From the NCBI GenBank assembly GCA_965242795.1, contig OZ251505.1:3906001-3970000 (forward strand): a stretch of 64,000 bases of DNA. The letters run 5' to 3'. This stretch comes from Bin18 sp965242795. Lineage in GTDB: Bacteria > Desulfobacterota > Binatia > Bin18. This document shows positions 17,919 through 26,010 of this stretch, piece by piece. Numbering within the stretch: the first letter of the stretch is position 1; every line of letters starts with the position of its first letter. The position numbers and the translations under genes are program-made. A model generated the notes under the pieces. That model was not told the DNA's origin. It was given only the letters and a program-made list of their open reading frames with translations, and did not search any database.

Positions 17919-18220
17919 ACTGCGACGAGTGCGAGCAACTCCATGCCTACGACCCCGCCGCCTATGCCTACCCGTGCGAAGCGTGCCCCCGGGCTGGCGC
18001 CGCCGACCTGTGGCCGGAGAACCGCGCGGCGTGGCGCCTGTTCTGCGACTGCGCGGCCCGCCACGCCTGGACCGACCGCCACAAGCGGGAACGGACCGGC
18101 TTCGAGGTCGATTGGCAGTTGGCCGACATTCTCGTCCGTCGCCGCGGGCTGGACGACGAGGACTTCGAGAAGCTGCTCGATTTGGCCAAGGAGATGAATC
18201 GGGGCGAGGAGCCGTCCTGA
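17448..18220 (+). CDS. Tail assembly chaperone, -1 frameshifted (GT-like) product
   Basis: A -1 shift at A AAA AAC (17858-17864) joins the G-like frame to an otherwise start-less frame that stays open for 118 codons to the TGA at 18218-18220, giving about 257 aa. The extension contains a cysteine-rich segment (DCDECEQ...YPCEACPR...FCDCAARHAW), then FEVDWQLADILVRRRG and DDEDFEKLLDLAKEMN. It has no ATG or plausible start upstream of the shift, so it would be expressed only by recoding. This mirrors lambda gpG-GT organisation. Confidence 0.65.
17858..17864 (+). promoter_or_regulatory. Programmed -1 frameshift slippery heptamer A AAA AAC
   Basis: In the zero frame the codons are GCA AAA AAC, so the heptamer is positioned exactly as X XXY YYZ. 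It is one of the most efficient slippery sequences known in bacteria and phages. It lies 18 codons before the zero-frame stop. A GC-rich stretch downstream could supply a stimulating structure. Confidence 0.7.
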
Positions 18221-18238
18221 AGTCCCTCCATCACGAAT

Positions 18239-18280
18239 GAGGAGCGCCGCGGGCGATCGATGTCCGCGGCGCTCCTCGTT
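18239..18280 (+). terminator. Perfect hairpin terminator after the tail genes
   Basis: GAGGAGCGCCGCGG (18239-18252) and its exact reverse complement CCGCGGCGCTCCTC (18264-18277) flank an 11-nt loop, 19 bp after the GT stop. The T-tract is short (GTTT), so it may be a rho-independent terminator of moderate strength. It marks the right edge of the phage-like cassette. Confidence 0.75.
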
Positions 18281-18321
18281 TCCGCGGGGTGGGGAAGAAA
18301 CAACGTTGGGGAGCTAGGGTG

Positions 18322-18459
18322 CAAGACGATCCTGAAGACGGTTTTTCCTCGTCATACCCTCGTTCAAGCCGGGGATAGGCTCTGCGGAAGCAGGTATCCA
18401 TCCTCTGGATTCCCGCTTTCGCGGGAATGACGACCGGGTGCGATCTTCAAGTATGTAAT
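18322..18459. repeat. 138-bp composite repeat, copy 2 (inverted)
   Basis: This is the reverse complement of 3692-3829 with scattered mismatches. It runs from CAAGACGATCCTGAAGACGG through GATTCCCGCTTTCGCGGGAA to GATCTTCAAGTATGTAAT. The pair lies about 14.5 kb apart in opposite orientation. Confidence 0.85.
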
Positions 18460-18518
18460 ACCTTTTCCAAGCGTGGATGTTACTGGAAACGCCCGTTCGG
18501 ATTCAGACTTCGACATGG

Positions 18519-18613
18519 TTCGGCCCTTCGACAAGCTCACGGCTCTGCAAGCTGATCAACTGGGCGCAGGGACCAAGCTCAAGGAGTGTAGGCTCGGCAA
18601 CCGAGCTCGGGGA
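18519..18613. repeat. CTTCGACAAGCTCA-type repeat upstream of the AlbA_2 gene
   Basis: This single degenerate unit starts GGCCCTTCGACAAGCTCACG and includes GCAGGGACCAAGCTCAAGGA. The remainder of 18614-18752 is the leader of the following gene, with GGGAAAAAGGGAATGGGCAG just before its start. Confidence 0.6.
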
Positions 18614-18752
18614 TCGAGGCAGTTGCCCTCCCTGGGCATGTGGGGATTTCAAGCCGAGACACTTCCCGTCCGTCTTAAAATCCGGCTGTTTTTCGGGTAT
18701 CTGCGAGCCGAAGCGGGACGATCCGGGAAAAAGGGAATGGGCAGAGAACGCG

Positions 18753-19997
18753 ATGGCTGACCCGAACCTGACGCGCCGCGTCAGACTCGGCGAAGACTCG
18801 ATGCTCGAGTTGAAGACCGTTCGTTTGGCCGGCGACCGCGTCACGGCCCCGGACCGAAGGGACTTCGCGGACGAATTGGCTGCCCTGGCCAACAGCCGTG
18901 GTGGAACGGTGGTCCACGGCGTGGACGACCGGACCCGCCGGGTTCACGGGATTCCACTCGACGACATCGACGCCGTCGAAACCTGGACCCGCGAAATCTG
19001 CAACGATTCGGTGAAGCCCGCGCTCGATGCCGACATCCTCAAGGCGGAACTGGAGAACGAGGAAGGCCGCCTCGTCCCGGTGTTGCGTGTGGACGTTCCG
19101 CGCAGCCTGTTCGTCCACGAAAGCCCCGGCGGATACTTCCGCCGGATCGGCAGTTCCAAGCGTGAGATGGCCCCGGACGCGCTGGCACGGCTGTTCCAGG
19201 AGCGCAGTCAGACCCGGGTCGTCCATTTCGACGAGTCCATCGTGCCGGCGACTACGATATCTGACCTGCACTCTTCGCTGACGTGGCGTTTCCTGGACGG
19301 AGACGTTGACGACAGCGGTTCGGATTTCTCCGCAGCGTCCGAGAACACGTTACGCAAGCTCCGCATCGTCGCCGACGACGCGGATGGACACGCCCGGTTG
19401 ACGCTCGCCGGGGTGCTGCTCTGTACGCCGGACCCCCAACACTGGCTTCCTCACGCCTACATTCAGGCCGTAAGCTACGCTGGGGAGCGAACCGACGCCG
19501 ACTACCAGACCGACGCGCGCGACATCGGGGGACCGCTTGACGAACAGATTGCCGAGGCGCTCCACTTCGTGCGGCGGAACATGCTGGTGCGGGCGACGAA
19601 GACCACGGCTCGGGAGGAGCGTCCGCAGTTCGGCGAGCGGGCCGTCTTCGAGGCGATCGTGAACGCCGTGGCCCACCGCGATTATTCGCTGGCCGGTGCC
19701 CGCGTCCGCCTACACATGTTCGGCGACCGTCTCGAACTGTACGTTCCGGGCACTCTGACCAACACGCTCACCCCGGACAGCCTGCATCTGCGGCAGTCGA
19801 ACCGGAACGAACTCATCGTCTCCTTGTTGGCGCGTTGTGCTGCGCCGTCCGGTGTCGGCCGCACGCGCCTGATGGACCGTCGCGGCGACGGCGTGCCGAT
19901 CATTCGCCGCGAATGCCTGGAATTGTCGGGACGTCTGCCGGAGTACAGCCTGATCGACGACAGTGAATTGCGGCTGGTGATGCGGGCCGCGGCGTAA
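18753..19997 (+). CDS. AlbA_2/RecG-like transcriptional regulator or helicase-related protein
   Basis: This 414-aa protein has the COG2865 architecture. The N-terminal AlbA_2 (Schlafen-like) domain carries the signature E..MLELKTVRL followed by DFADELAALANSRGGTVVHG and VDD. A C-terminal GHKL-type ATPase-like domain has ERAVFEAIVNAVAHRDYS and LELYVPGTLTNTLTPDSL. Such proteins are often annotated as ATP-dependent DNA helicase RecG-like but contain no helicase domain. They occur frequently in defence islands and beside toxin-antitoxin loci, which fits the following genes. The molecular activity is not established. Confidence 0.8.
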   Translation: MADPNLTRRVRLGEDSMLELKTVRLAGDRVTAPDRRDFADELAALANSRGGTVVHGVDDRTRRVHGIPLDDIDAVETWTREICNDSVKPALDADILKAELENEEGRLVPVLRVDVPRSLFVHESPGGYFRRIGSSKREMAPDALARLFQERSQTRVVHFDESIVPATTISDLHSSLTWRFLDGDVDDSGSDFSAASENTLRKLRIVADDADGHARLTLAGVLLCTPDPQHWLPHAYIQAVSYAGERTDADYQTDARDIGGPLDEQIAEALHFVRRNMLVRATKTTAREERPQFGERAVFEAIVNAVAHRDYSLAGARVRLHMFGDRLELYVPGTLTNTLTPDSLHLRQSNRNELIVSLLARCAAPSGVGRTRLMDRRGDGVPIIRRECLELSGRLPEYSLIDDSELRLVMRAAA

Positions 19998-20089
19998 CCG
20001 GTGTGCGATGTGAATACTAAACGTTCGCTTGACCGACAAGTACTGGATGATTGTAGGCCGGTGCTAAGAATAGAAATAGGGCAAGTGAG

Positions 20090-22705
20090 TCATTCATCCT
20101 GTAGTCTATGAATGAGATTTTGGCAATGTTCGTTTGTCGGATCACGTTTCCCCCCGACCTGAGCGATGTCCAGGGCTCGTTGTGGGTTGCCAATGTTCAG
20201 GTACAACCAAGCTAAGCGAGAACAGTCCGTAGCTGACAATTTACTTAAATGGCGTTCCATTACTCCGATCACTTTTTCGAGGAGTTCTTGGACCTCGCTC
20301 GACCAAGCATCCCTATTAACATTGCTCTTAAGGTCACGAATCCGATTGTTCAAACGATTCGCGAAACGGCTTAAGTCTTCATGGTCTGACGTAGGAAGCA
20401 AGGCGGCCCCGCTCAGAGCGTGAATCTCTCCGATCACGTCATGATCCGACTGACAAAGATCCGCTAATCTAAGCCACGCTTCTTGTCGGTCTGGAAGAGG
20501 GGCATTCTCAAGAAAATTTCTGACATAACTTTTAGCACGAGCTGTGGTCCCGTCAGCCTGTAGTACCAAGTCAGCCAGTTGGAGATATGTTTTCGGCACC
20601 CGAGCCGCAAGGTATTCTAGGACTGGTAACACCTCTTCTGAGGAAGCGGAGTTAGTGCTTATTCTCTCGGCTGCGGCCCGGACGAATTTTTCGATTCGCG
20701 GAAAAACACCCTGCTTGACACCATTTCGTTGTCCGGCCCCGAACTCGATCAAAAGCTTTCGATCTTCCTCAACCGCTATCTTGAATGGGCTCACTTTCAG
20801 CTTGTGCCGTCCGTATATCGATGCGGCTAGTGGGACGCCTACAAGCCCTTCATTTTCTTCGTTCGAGACGACACGATTGACGAGAGAGAACCGCTGTAAT
20901 TCCTCCAGAGACCCTGCAACGTCAAAGCGCTCGGTTCCGGGACGAAGGGAGACGGCTTCTACCGCTACTTCAGGAACAAAGACTCGCCAGCTACAGAGTA
21001 AAAGAAAGACTCGCTGGCTGCCCGGTTTCAACATATTATATGTTCTTTCGAAGAGGGCTCTGAGAAGATGGTCTGAACTCGCCACGATACGCTCCGGCTT
21101 GACCGCTCGACGCTCTTTCGCAACTTGTCCTAGAAGGATTTTCATCACATAAGGGTGTCCATCGGTTTCACGAATGAGTTCATCCTTGTAACTTGGGCTG
21201 AGGAGGGCAGCGATACTTAATTGTGCAGCGTGTCGATCAACAAGGCGATGGGCTTCTTCTTCTGTCATTCCTCCTATCTCGATTGGATAATCTCCTCTAA
21301 AGCTGCGGAACCGTGTCGTGATTAAAACCTTATTCGGGGGCCGGATGTAAGTATCGATCCATCTGAAGACGTCAGTAGGGTTCTGCACGGTCTCGAAATT
21401 ATCGAGTACGAACAGCGTAGCGCCTACAGTTCCGTTTTCGAGATAGTCTTGAAAGAGTGAGTCACAATCCGAAGTTTTTGACGATCCGGACGCCTCCAAT
21501 AGCTCTGCCGCAACACGCGATATGTCCTGCTGTGTAATTACCCGCGGAGTGACGGGCTTCGGACCGGATTCAAGCAAATCAATGTCCCGGGCACTGATCC
21601 ATAGAACGGCCTGATAGGGTGAATCTCCATCTTTCGAAATTTTCCGAATCGTAGCAATCGTTATACTCGTTTTTCCAATTCCGCCCGGCCCCGTCAGCGA
21701 AATGATAGGGTGCCGTTCAGTCTTCAGTAACTCTTCTTTCAGGCAGTTCTCCAGGTCTTTCCTATCAACATAGTCGACCAGTTCAAGAGGTATATTCGCA
21801 AAGGTAGATTCTCCGAGAGGCTCCATATTGGACTGGCCTTCGGTCTCGCTTTTCGGGAGCCGCGTCGGTGGATCCGACCATGCCGAACCATCTATGAATC
21901 GCTCTTCATTCGTGCTGTACGAAAGGACTTTGAATTTGTCCCCCCGATAATTTCCATTTGGAACCGCAATATCGCGCACATCAGGGTCACTGAAAATCAA
22001 AGGGACGTGAACGGGGCGGCCTAGATAGATATATACTCCATTCTGGAAAGAATCCTCGCGAATTTTCTTCAGATAGTCGAATTCCGAAGAGTCGCCTAGG
22101 AGAAGGGACACGCGATATTTCCCCGAAAGATTCCGGTGGAGGTAGGCCCACGGCTTTTTGAAAAACTCAAGGTTCTGTGCGACAGCATCTAGGCATCCGA
22201 CCAGGAGGACACAGGATTTGTTGCATTGGGCCGTTGTGGTTGCACCATGCCCCCGGCTTCGGTTTCGGAGTGTCGTTCCAATATCGAAAAACTGTCGGAG
22301 AGCGACACGGTCTCCAAGTCGCGGAGTGTCGGCGCCAATAGCTTTTGCTGCTTGGTCGATATCCATGACTGCCGAATATCGCCAGTCCCCTGGTCCGACT
22401 CGCTCGGTCAAGTCTCTGATCATATCCCCTGCATTGGGATCAAGGAACTGTGCCGGTGGGCCAACCAGAACTCTATTGAGGGCTTCTGTCCAATCTCCGA
22501 TAGAATCGGCACGAACGAGTTTGTGTTCAAGGGAGTAGCGATGTCTCTCTACATCATCGCCGATACAGGCGACTACCCCAGAAGCGACAATCTTTGTCAG
22601 ATATTCTAATTTCAGACTCAAAGCGTAGAAGTATGCCTGATCGCCATCTTCCTTGCCCTGTTCGACACGATTGTTGATCCCATTCAAGAGTGGCTGTTCC
22701 GTCAT
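20090..22705 (-). CDS. HEPN-STAND NTPase, candidate anti-phage effector
   Basis: This is an 871-aa multidomain protein. Residues 20-190 are helical and hold RNRSRGH (R147-N148...H153), the R(N)x4-6H motif of HEPN ribonucleases. A strand-rich linker follows (about 195-290). A STAND/NB-ARC module spans 305-560: Walker A GPGGIGKT (339-346), Walker B LFVLDN (D435), sensor TTRFRS (463-468) and GHP (516-518). The C-terminus is helical, TPR-like. The DNA is clearly AT-richer than the neighbours and uses different codons, indicating recent transfer. The start at 22705 is preferred over 22828 because AGAAAGG precedes it. The expected logic is that a sensor C-terminus detects infection, the STAND module oligomerises and the HEPN domain cuts RNA. 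Confidence 0.8.
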   Translation of the reverse strand: MTEQPLLNGINNRVEQGKEDGDQAYFYALSLKLEYLTKIVASGVVACIGDDVERHRYSLEHKLVRADSIGDWTEALNRVLVGPPAQFLDPNAGDMIRDLTERVGPGDWRYSAVMDIDQAAKAIGADTPRLGDRVALRQFFDIGTTLRNRSRGHGATTTAQCNKSCVLLVGCLDAVAQNLEFFKKPWAYLHRNLSGKYRVSLLLGDSSEFDYLKKIREDSFQNGVYIYLGRPVHVPLIFSDPDVRDIAVPNGNYRGDKFKVLSYSTNEERFIDGSAWSDPPTRLPKSETEGQSNMEPLGESTFANIPLELVDYVDRKDLENCLKEELLKTERHPIISLTGPGGIGKTSITIATIRKISKDGDSPYQAVLWISARDIDLLESGPKPVTPRVITQQDISRVAAELLEASGSSKTSDCDSLFQDYLENGTVGATLFVLDNFETVQNPTDVFRWIDTYIRPPNKVLITTRFRSFRGDYPIEIGGMTEEEAHRLVDRHAAQLSIAALLSPSYKDELIRETDGHPYVMKILLGQVAKERRAVKPERIVASSDHLLRALFERTYNMLKPGSQRVFLLLCSWRVFVPEVAVEAVSLRPGTERFDVAGSLEELQRFSLVNRVVSNEENEGLVGVPLAASIYGRHKLKVSPFKIAVEEDRKLLIEFGAGQRNGVKQGVFPRIEKFVRAAAERISTNSASSEEVLPVLEYLAARVPKTYLQLADLVLQADGTTARAKSYVRNFLENAPLPDRQEAWLRLADLCQSDHDVIGEIHALSGAALLPTSDHEDLSRFANRLNNRIRDLKSNVNRDAWSSEVQELLEKVIGVMERHLSKLSATDCSRLAWLYLNIGNPQRALDIAQVGGKRDPTNEHCQNLIHRLQDE

Positions 22706-22894
22706 GATGAGCCTTTCTATCTTGACTCGCCCTCCCATTGCAACGCCTTTAGGGTGGACGTCCTCCCAGGTCCTGGTGTTGATAGAGGGTGTAGGATGGC
22801 CCGGACGTTGGCGGCTCCAGTAGGGCACCGTCCGGGTAACGGTCCGATGTTCATTGAACGCCGGGGAATGCGCAAATCCGGGCTCCGTTTGTGC

Positions 22895-23200
22895 TTAGGC
22901 CGCGGCTCTCCGGCGAATCCGCCCACGAATGTTCTCGCCGTTCTGGACCAATTCTTTCGACAACTCATACACCTTTTGTGCGTTCATCCAGAATTCCGGG
23001 GTCTGTCCGAAGTACGTCCCTAGCGCGATTGCCGTTTCCGCGCTCACGCCGCGGCGTCCATGAATGATTTCGTGGAGCCGGGTCGCCGGCAGGTCGACGT
23101 CTCGGGCAACGGCATTCACGGTCAGGCCCATCTCCTTGATCTGTTCGAGCAACAGGGAACCGGGATGCGCAGCGACTCTGTTCTTTGGCACGCGAGCCAT
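22895..23200 (-). CDS. higA: HigA-family antitoxin
   Basis: This 101-aa XRE-type antitoxin begins with the family hallmark HPGSLLLEQIKEMGLTVNAV and continues ARDVDLPATRLHEIIHGRRG and TAIALGTYFGQTPEFWMNAQ. It binds its own promoter and neutralises HigB. It follows higB by 15 bp; toxin-first order is normal for higBA. The C-terminal GRIRRRAAA tail is basic. Assignment is secure. Confidence 0.93.
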   Translation of the reverse strand: MARVPKNRVAAHPGSLLLEQIKEMGLTVNAVARDVDLPATRLHEIIHGRRGVSAETAIALGTYFGQTPEFWMNAQKVYELSKELVQNGENIRGRIRRRAAA

Positions 23201-23215
23201 GGTTTCCTCCCTTCT

Positions 23216-23500
23216 TCAGTCGTAGTGGTGATTCAGTTCCACCTCAAAGGCGTCTCCGTTCCGCCACACGAAACATATCCGCCAACTCCGAGAAACGCGA
23301 ATGCTGCACTGCCCGCGACGATCTCCAATCAGCCGCTCGAGTCGATTTCCTGGGGGAGTCCGGAGGTCATCAAGGAGTGCCGCATAATTGAGCCGATCCA
23401 ACTTGCTTTGTGCCCGATTAACGATTGATGCCGGTAAAGACCCATCTCGCAAGCCGTCGAAGACTTCTGCCGTGCGTTTGTCCGCAAAGGATCGGATCAT
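23216..23500 (-). CDS. higB: HigB-family mRNA interferase toxin
   Basis: This 94-aa RelE-superfamily toxin has MIRSFADKRTAEVFDGLR at the start, LDRLNYAALLDDLRTPPGNR in the middle and the C-terminal SIRVSRSWRICFVWRNGDA with ELNHHYD, all standard for HigB. It cleaves mRNA at the ribosome. It is first in the operon, transcribed from a promoter just upstream. The pair lies between the HEPN-STAND gene and the TusA-MetE gene. Confidence 0.94.
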   Translation of the reverse strand: MIRSFADKRTAEVFDGLRDGSLPASIVNRAQSKLDRLNYAALLDDLRTPPGNRLERLIGDRRGQCSIRVSRSWRICFVWRNGDAFEVELNHHYD

Positions 23501-23535
23501 GTTTTTATATCACACGTAATTCGTAATACGGAAAG

Positions 23536-23562
23536 AGTATAAGACGAGCCGCGATCCGTCAA
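23536..23562 (-). promoter_or_regulatory. Promoter of higBA
   Basis: On the minus strand, -35 TTGACG (23562-23557) and -10 TATACT (23541-23536) are separated by 15 bp. Downstream, two ATTACG direct repeats in TATTACGAATTACGTG (about 23517-23531) are candidate HigA operators. Spacing is slightly short, so strength may depend on context. Confidence 0.5.
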
Positions 23563-23619
23563 TTCAGAGGCCGGATCGTTTTTCAGGGATGTGATGAGGA
23601 GGCTTCCATCGCGGCAGTC

Positions 23620-25218
23620 TCAGCCGAGGCCGTGGCGCTGGCGGAGGATACGGGCGGCTTCGCTGATGACGGCGAGTTTTCGTTCGGCGAGGGCGGACGA
23701 GGCGATGGGGTTGTCGGCGAAAGTGGCGAAGCCGCAGTCCGGGGTGAGCAGCAGGCGGTCGGCGCAGAACAGCGCAACGGCTTTTTCCGCCTTGGCGACG
23801 ATCTGCTCGACCGGTTCGACGGTCGGCGTTTTCTGGTTGACGACGCCGATGCCGATGCGCCGGTCGGCCGGAAGGTCGCGGAGGACGGCTTCGTCGCCAG
23901 CGCGCGGGGTGCACGTTTCCAGGAGCAGGGTGCCGACCCGGACGGCGTGCAACAGGGGCAGGAGGGGGCGGTAGTCGCCGGCCAGGGCGACGCTTTCGTC
24001 GGGGGTCCAGTTGCCGCGGCAGACGTGCAGCGCCAAGCGGTCTTGCGGCAGGCTGGCGACGACGCGATTGATGAGCGATTCGGCGAACGCCAGTTCCTCG
24101 CCGGCTTCGCGCTTTTCGCCCAGCGCGCCGCACATGAAGGAGCGGTTGTTGGACGTGCCGCCGAACACCACTTCGGTCAAGACGGGTTCGTCCAACTGCA
24201 CGAGGCTGACGCCCGCGGCCAGCAGGAAATGCAGTTCTTCGCGCAGGACGCGGACGACGTCTTCGGCCAGTGCTTCGCGCGTGTCGTAGGCGCGGTCGGA
24301 GATGCACTCCATCCACATCGTGCGCGTCAGCAGATACGGGCCGGGCAGGGCGATTTTGACCGGCGCCTCGGTCAGTTCGGCGAGAAACGCGGCCTCGTGC
24401 ACGGTCAGCGGGCGGCTCCGGCCCAGCGGGCCGAACACCGCGGGATGCCGCACCTTGCCGGCGGGGACGTCCAGGGCGCGCAGTTCGCGCTCGAATTCTT
24501 CCGGGTCGTCCACGTAGGGGAGCAGGTCGGTGATCGGAATCAACTGGCAGTTGTCCAACAGGCCGCCGACGAAGCTGGCGTAATTGTCGCGGCGCTGTTC
24601 GCCGTCGGTGAACACGTCGACGCCGGCGCGCTGTTGCGCGGCCACGGCGAGGCGAACCGCGTCGTCCGCGGTCGCGGCGAACTCGGCGTCGGACATGCGG
24701 CCTTCGAGATGATCGTTGAGCGCACGCAACAACCACGCCGGACGCGGCCAGCTTCCGACGCCCATCACGGACAGTGGGGCGATGGGCGCCGCGGGTTGCG
24801 GCTCCGGGAGCCGGTCGGGGATGACGATTTCTGCAATGGGTTGGGTGATGGGCGCCTGCTCTTTTCGACGCGCGCGGTCCTTGCCGCGGCGCTTCTTTTT
24901 GCCGGCCGGCGGGGGTTCGGGTGGTGCCGCGGACTCGGCTGCCTCGGTCGGTGCCGGCGGCAGGGAGGCCGGGCCTTTCGAGACGAGGAAGCTGTTCCGG
25001 TTTCCCTGTTGGACGTGGGACACGAGGTCGTTGCCGGTCAGCCGGCACCACGCGGGCAGATCTTCGACGACCGACGCTTCAGTGGACAGGATTTCGAGCA
25101 ACTGGCCGGGCGTCAACGGGTCGATGTGCTTGCGGATGAGCAGCAGGAGCCCGTTGCCGCAGTCGAGGTCGCCGCCGTCGAAGCTGTCCGCGGGCTGGTA
25201 AGGGTGCCGGTCGGGCAT
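23620..25218 (-). CDS. TusA-like domain fused to MetE C-terminal-type methyltransferase
   Basis: This 532-aa protein has two parts. Residues 12-85 resemble the TusA/SirA sulfur-carrier fold, with C20 in GGDLDCGNG at the place of the persulfide cysteine and LTPGQLLEILSTEASVVEDL as the second half. A Pro/Lys/Arg-rich linker (about 86-140) leads to a cobalamin-independent methionine synthase-like catalytic barrel starting VMGVGSWPRP. The zinc ligands are present: H398, C400, E434 and C495. The large MetE N-terminal half is absent, as in archaeal-type core-MetE proteins, so the methyl donor may not be folate. DsrE lies upstream on the same strand. Confidence 0.8.
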   Translation of the reverse strand: MPDRHPYQPADSFDGGDLDCGNGLLLLIRKHIDPLTPGQLLEILSTEASVVEDLPAWCRLTGNDLVSHVQQGNRNSFLVSKGPASLPPAPTEAAESAAPPEPPPAGKKKRRGKDRARRKEQAPITQPIAEIVIPDRLPEPQPAAPIAPLSVMGVGSWPRPAWLLRALNDHLEGRMSDAEFAATADDAVRLAVAAQQRAGVDVFTDGEQRRDNYASFVGGLLDNCQLIPITDLLPYVDDPEEFERELRALDVPAGKVRHPAVFGPLGRSRPLTVHEAAFLAELTEAPVKIALPGPYLLTRTMWMECISDRAYDTREALAEDVVRVLREELHFLLAAGVSLVQLDEPVLTEVVFGGTSNNRSFMCGALGEKREAGEELAFAESLINRVVASLPQDRLALHVCRGNWTPDESVALAGDYRPLLPLLHAVRVGTLLLETCTPRAGDEAVLRDLPADRRIGIGVVNQKTPTVEPVEQIVAKAEKAVALFCADRLLLTPDCGFATFADNPIASSALAERKLAVISEAARILRQRHGLG

Positions 25219-25290
25219 GACCTGTTTCGGTTTGAAGGGATGATTGTGCAGTTTCGGAATGCGTGGGAGCGTGGGAGTTTGCAGTGACCT

Positions 25291-25354
25291 CGGGGGACCC
25301 CCTCCCCCGGATCAAGTCCGGGGCAGGCTCCAGCCTTCTCCCACGGGGAGAGGA
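25291..25354. repeat. CCCCCGGATCAAGTCCGGGG-type palindrome between dsrE-like and tusA-metE genes
   Basis: The sequence ACCCCCTCCCCCGGATCAAG, TCCGGGGCAGGCTCCAG and CTCCCACGGGGAGAGG contains two nested hairpins. It sits in the 154-bp spacer of a presumed operon and could act as a partial terminator or processing site. Confidence 0.7.
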
Positions 25355-25372
25355 TATTGAGGATGACGAGAT

Positions 25373-25735
25373 TTAGTACGAGACGCTGGGGGTGCCGCCG
25401 GCGAGGAATTCGACGAGTTTGGCGCCGCCGACGATCTTGGCGCCGGGCACGAGCGCGTTCTCGTCCAGGCCGCGTTTCTTGAAGCAGGGCGAGCAGACGT
25501 AGATGCTGCCGCCGGCTTCGGCGAAATTGGTCATAAGGTCCTTCAGCGGGGCGAAGCCGTCTTCGTGGATGTCGTCGGCATAGCCGGCGATGGCCAGCCG
25601 GACGCCCTCGGTGCTCAGGAAGACCAGGGTTTCCTGGTCCGAGCCGAGCGCGGCGTTGGCGATCACGAAGGCGACGGTCGCCTTGTCGGTGTCGTCTTTG
25701 GAGTGAGTCAGCGAGACGCAGAATTTGCCGGGCAT
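25373..25735 (-). CDS. DsrE-family sulfur relay/peroxiredoxin-like protein
   Basis: This 120-aa DsrE/DsrF fold protein starts MPGKFCVSLTHSKDDTDKAT after AAGGAGG. It has the TLVFLSTEGVRLAIAGYADD core and a CxxC pair, C81 and C84, in YVCSPCFKKRGL. Such proteins pass sulfane sulfur or bind small thiols, commonly together with TusA partners. The next gene on the strand carries a TusA-like domain, so a joint role in sulfur transfer is plausible. Confidence 0.87.
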   Translation of the reverse strand: MPGKFCVSLTHSKDDTDKATVAFVIANAALGSDQETLVFLSTEGVRLAIAGYADDIHEDGFAPLKDLMTNFAEAGGSIYVCSPCFKKRGLDENALVPGAKIVGGAKLVEFLAGGTPSVSY

Positions 25736-26010
25736 GAGCGGTTCCTCCTTGATTTGTATTGAATCGTAGGGGCGACCGGCCGGTCGCCTTTCCTCGGTGC
25801 GGCAATATAACCGTGAGATATGAATGGAACAACGGTCGGGGTGAAGTGTTGGGCTGGAACATCGGCGGGGACCCCTCACCGCAGCCGCCGTCACCGAGAA
25901 TGCACAGATTAAGCTGAGGCAGGACCAACGACGCGGCGTAGGCGCGGGTCGCGCCACACTGCTATACTGCCGCCCGCCCAACATCCTGCGTTGCAAAGGA
26001 GTCGATGCCC

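Noticed and set aside
23632..25287. Long open frame on the plus strand (551 codons) opposite the TusA-MetE gene
   Set aside because: It is an antisense shadow of a high-GC gene: composition is Gly/Ala/Asp/Arg filler without motifs, while the minus-strand frame has all MetE zinc ligands.
25219..25372. Possible S-adenosylmethionine or cobalamin riboswitch ahead of the MetE-like gene
   Set aside because: The 154-bp spacer is filled by a dispersed palindrome and shows no SAM or cobalamin aptamer core.
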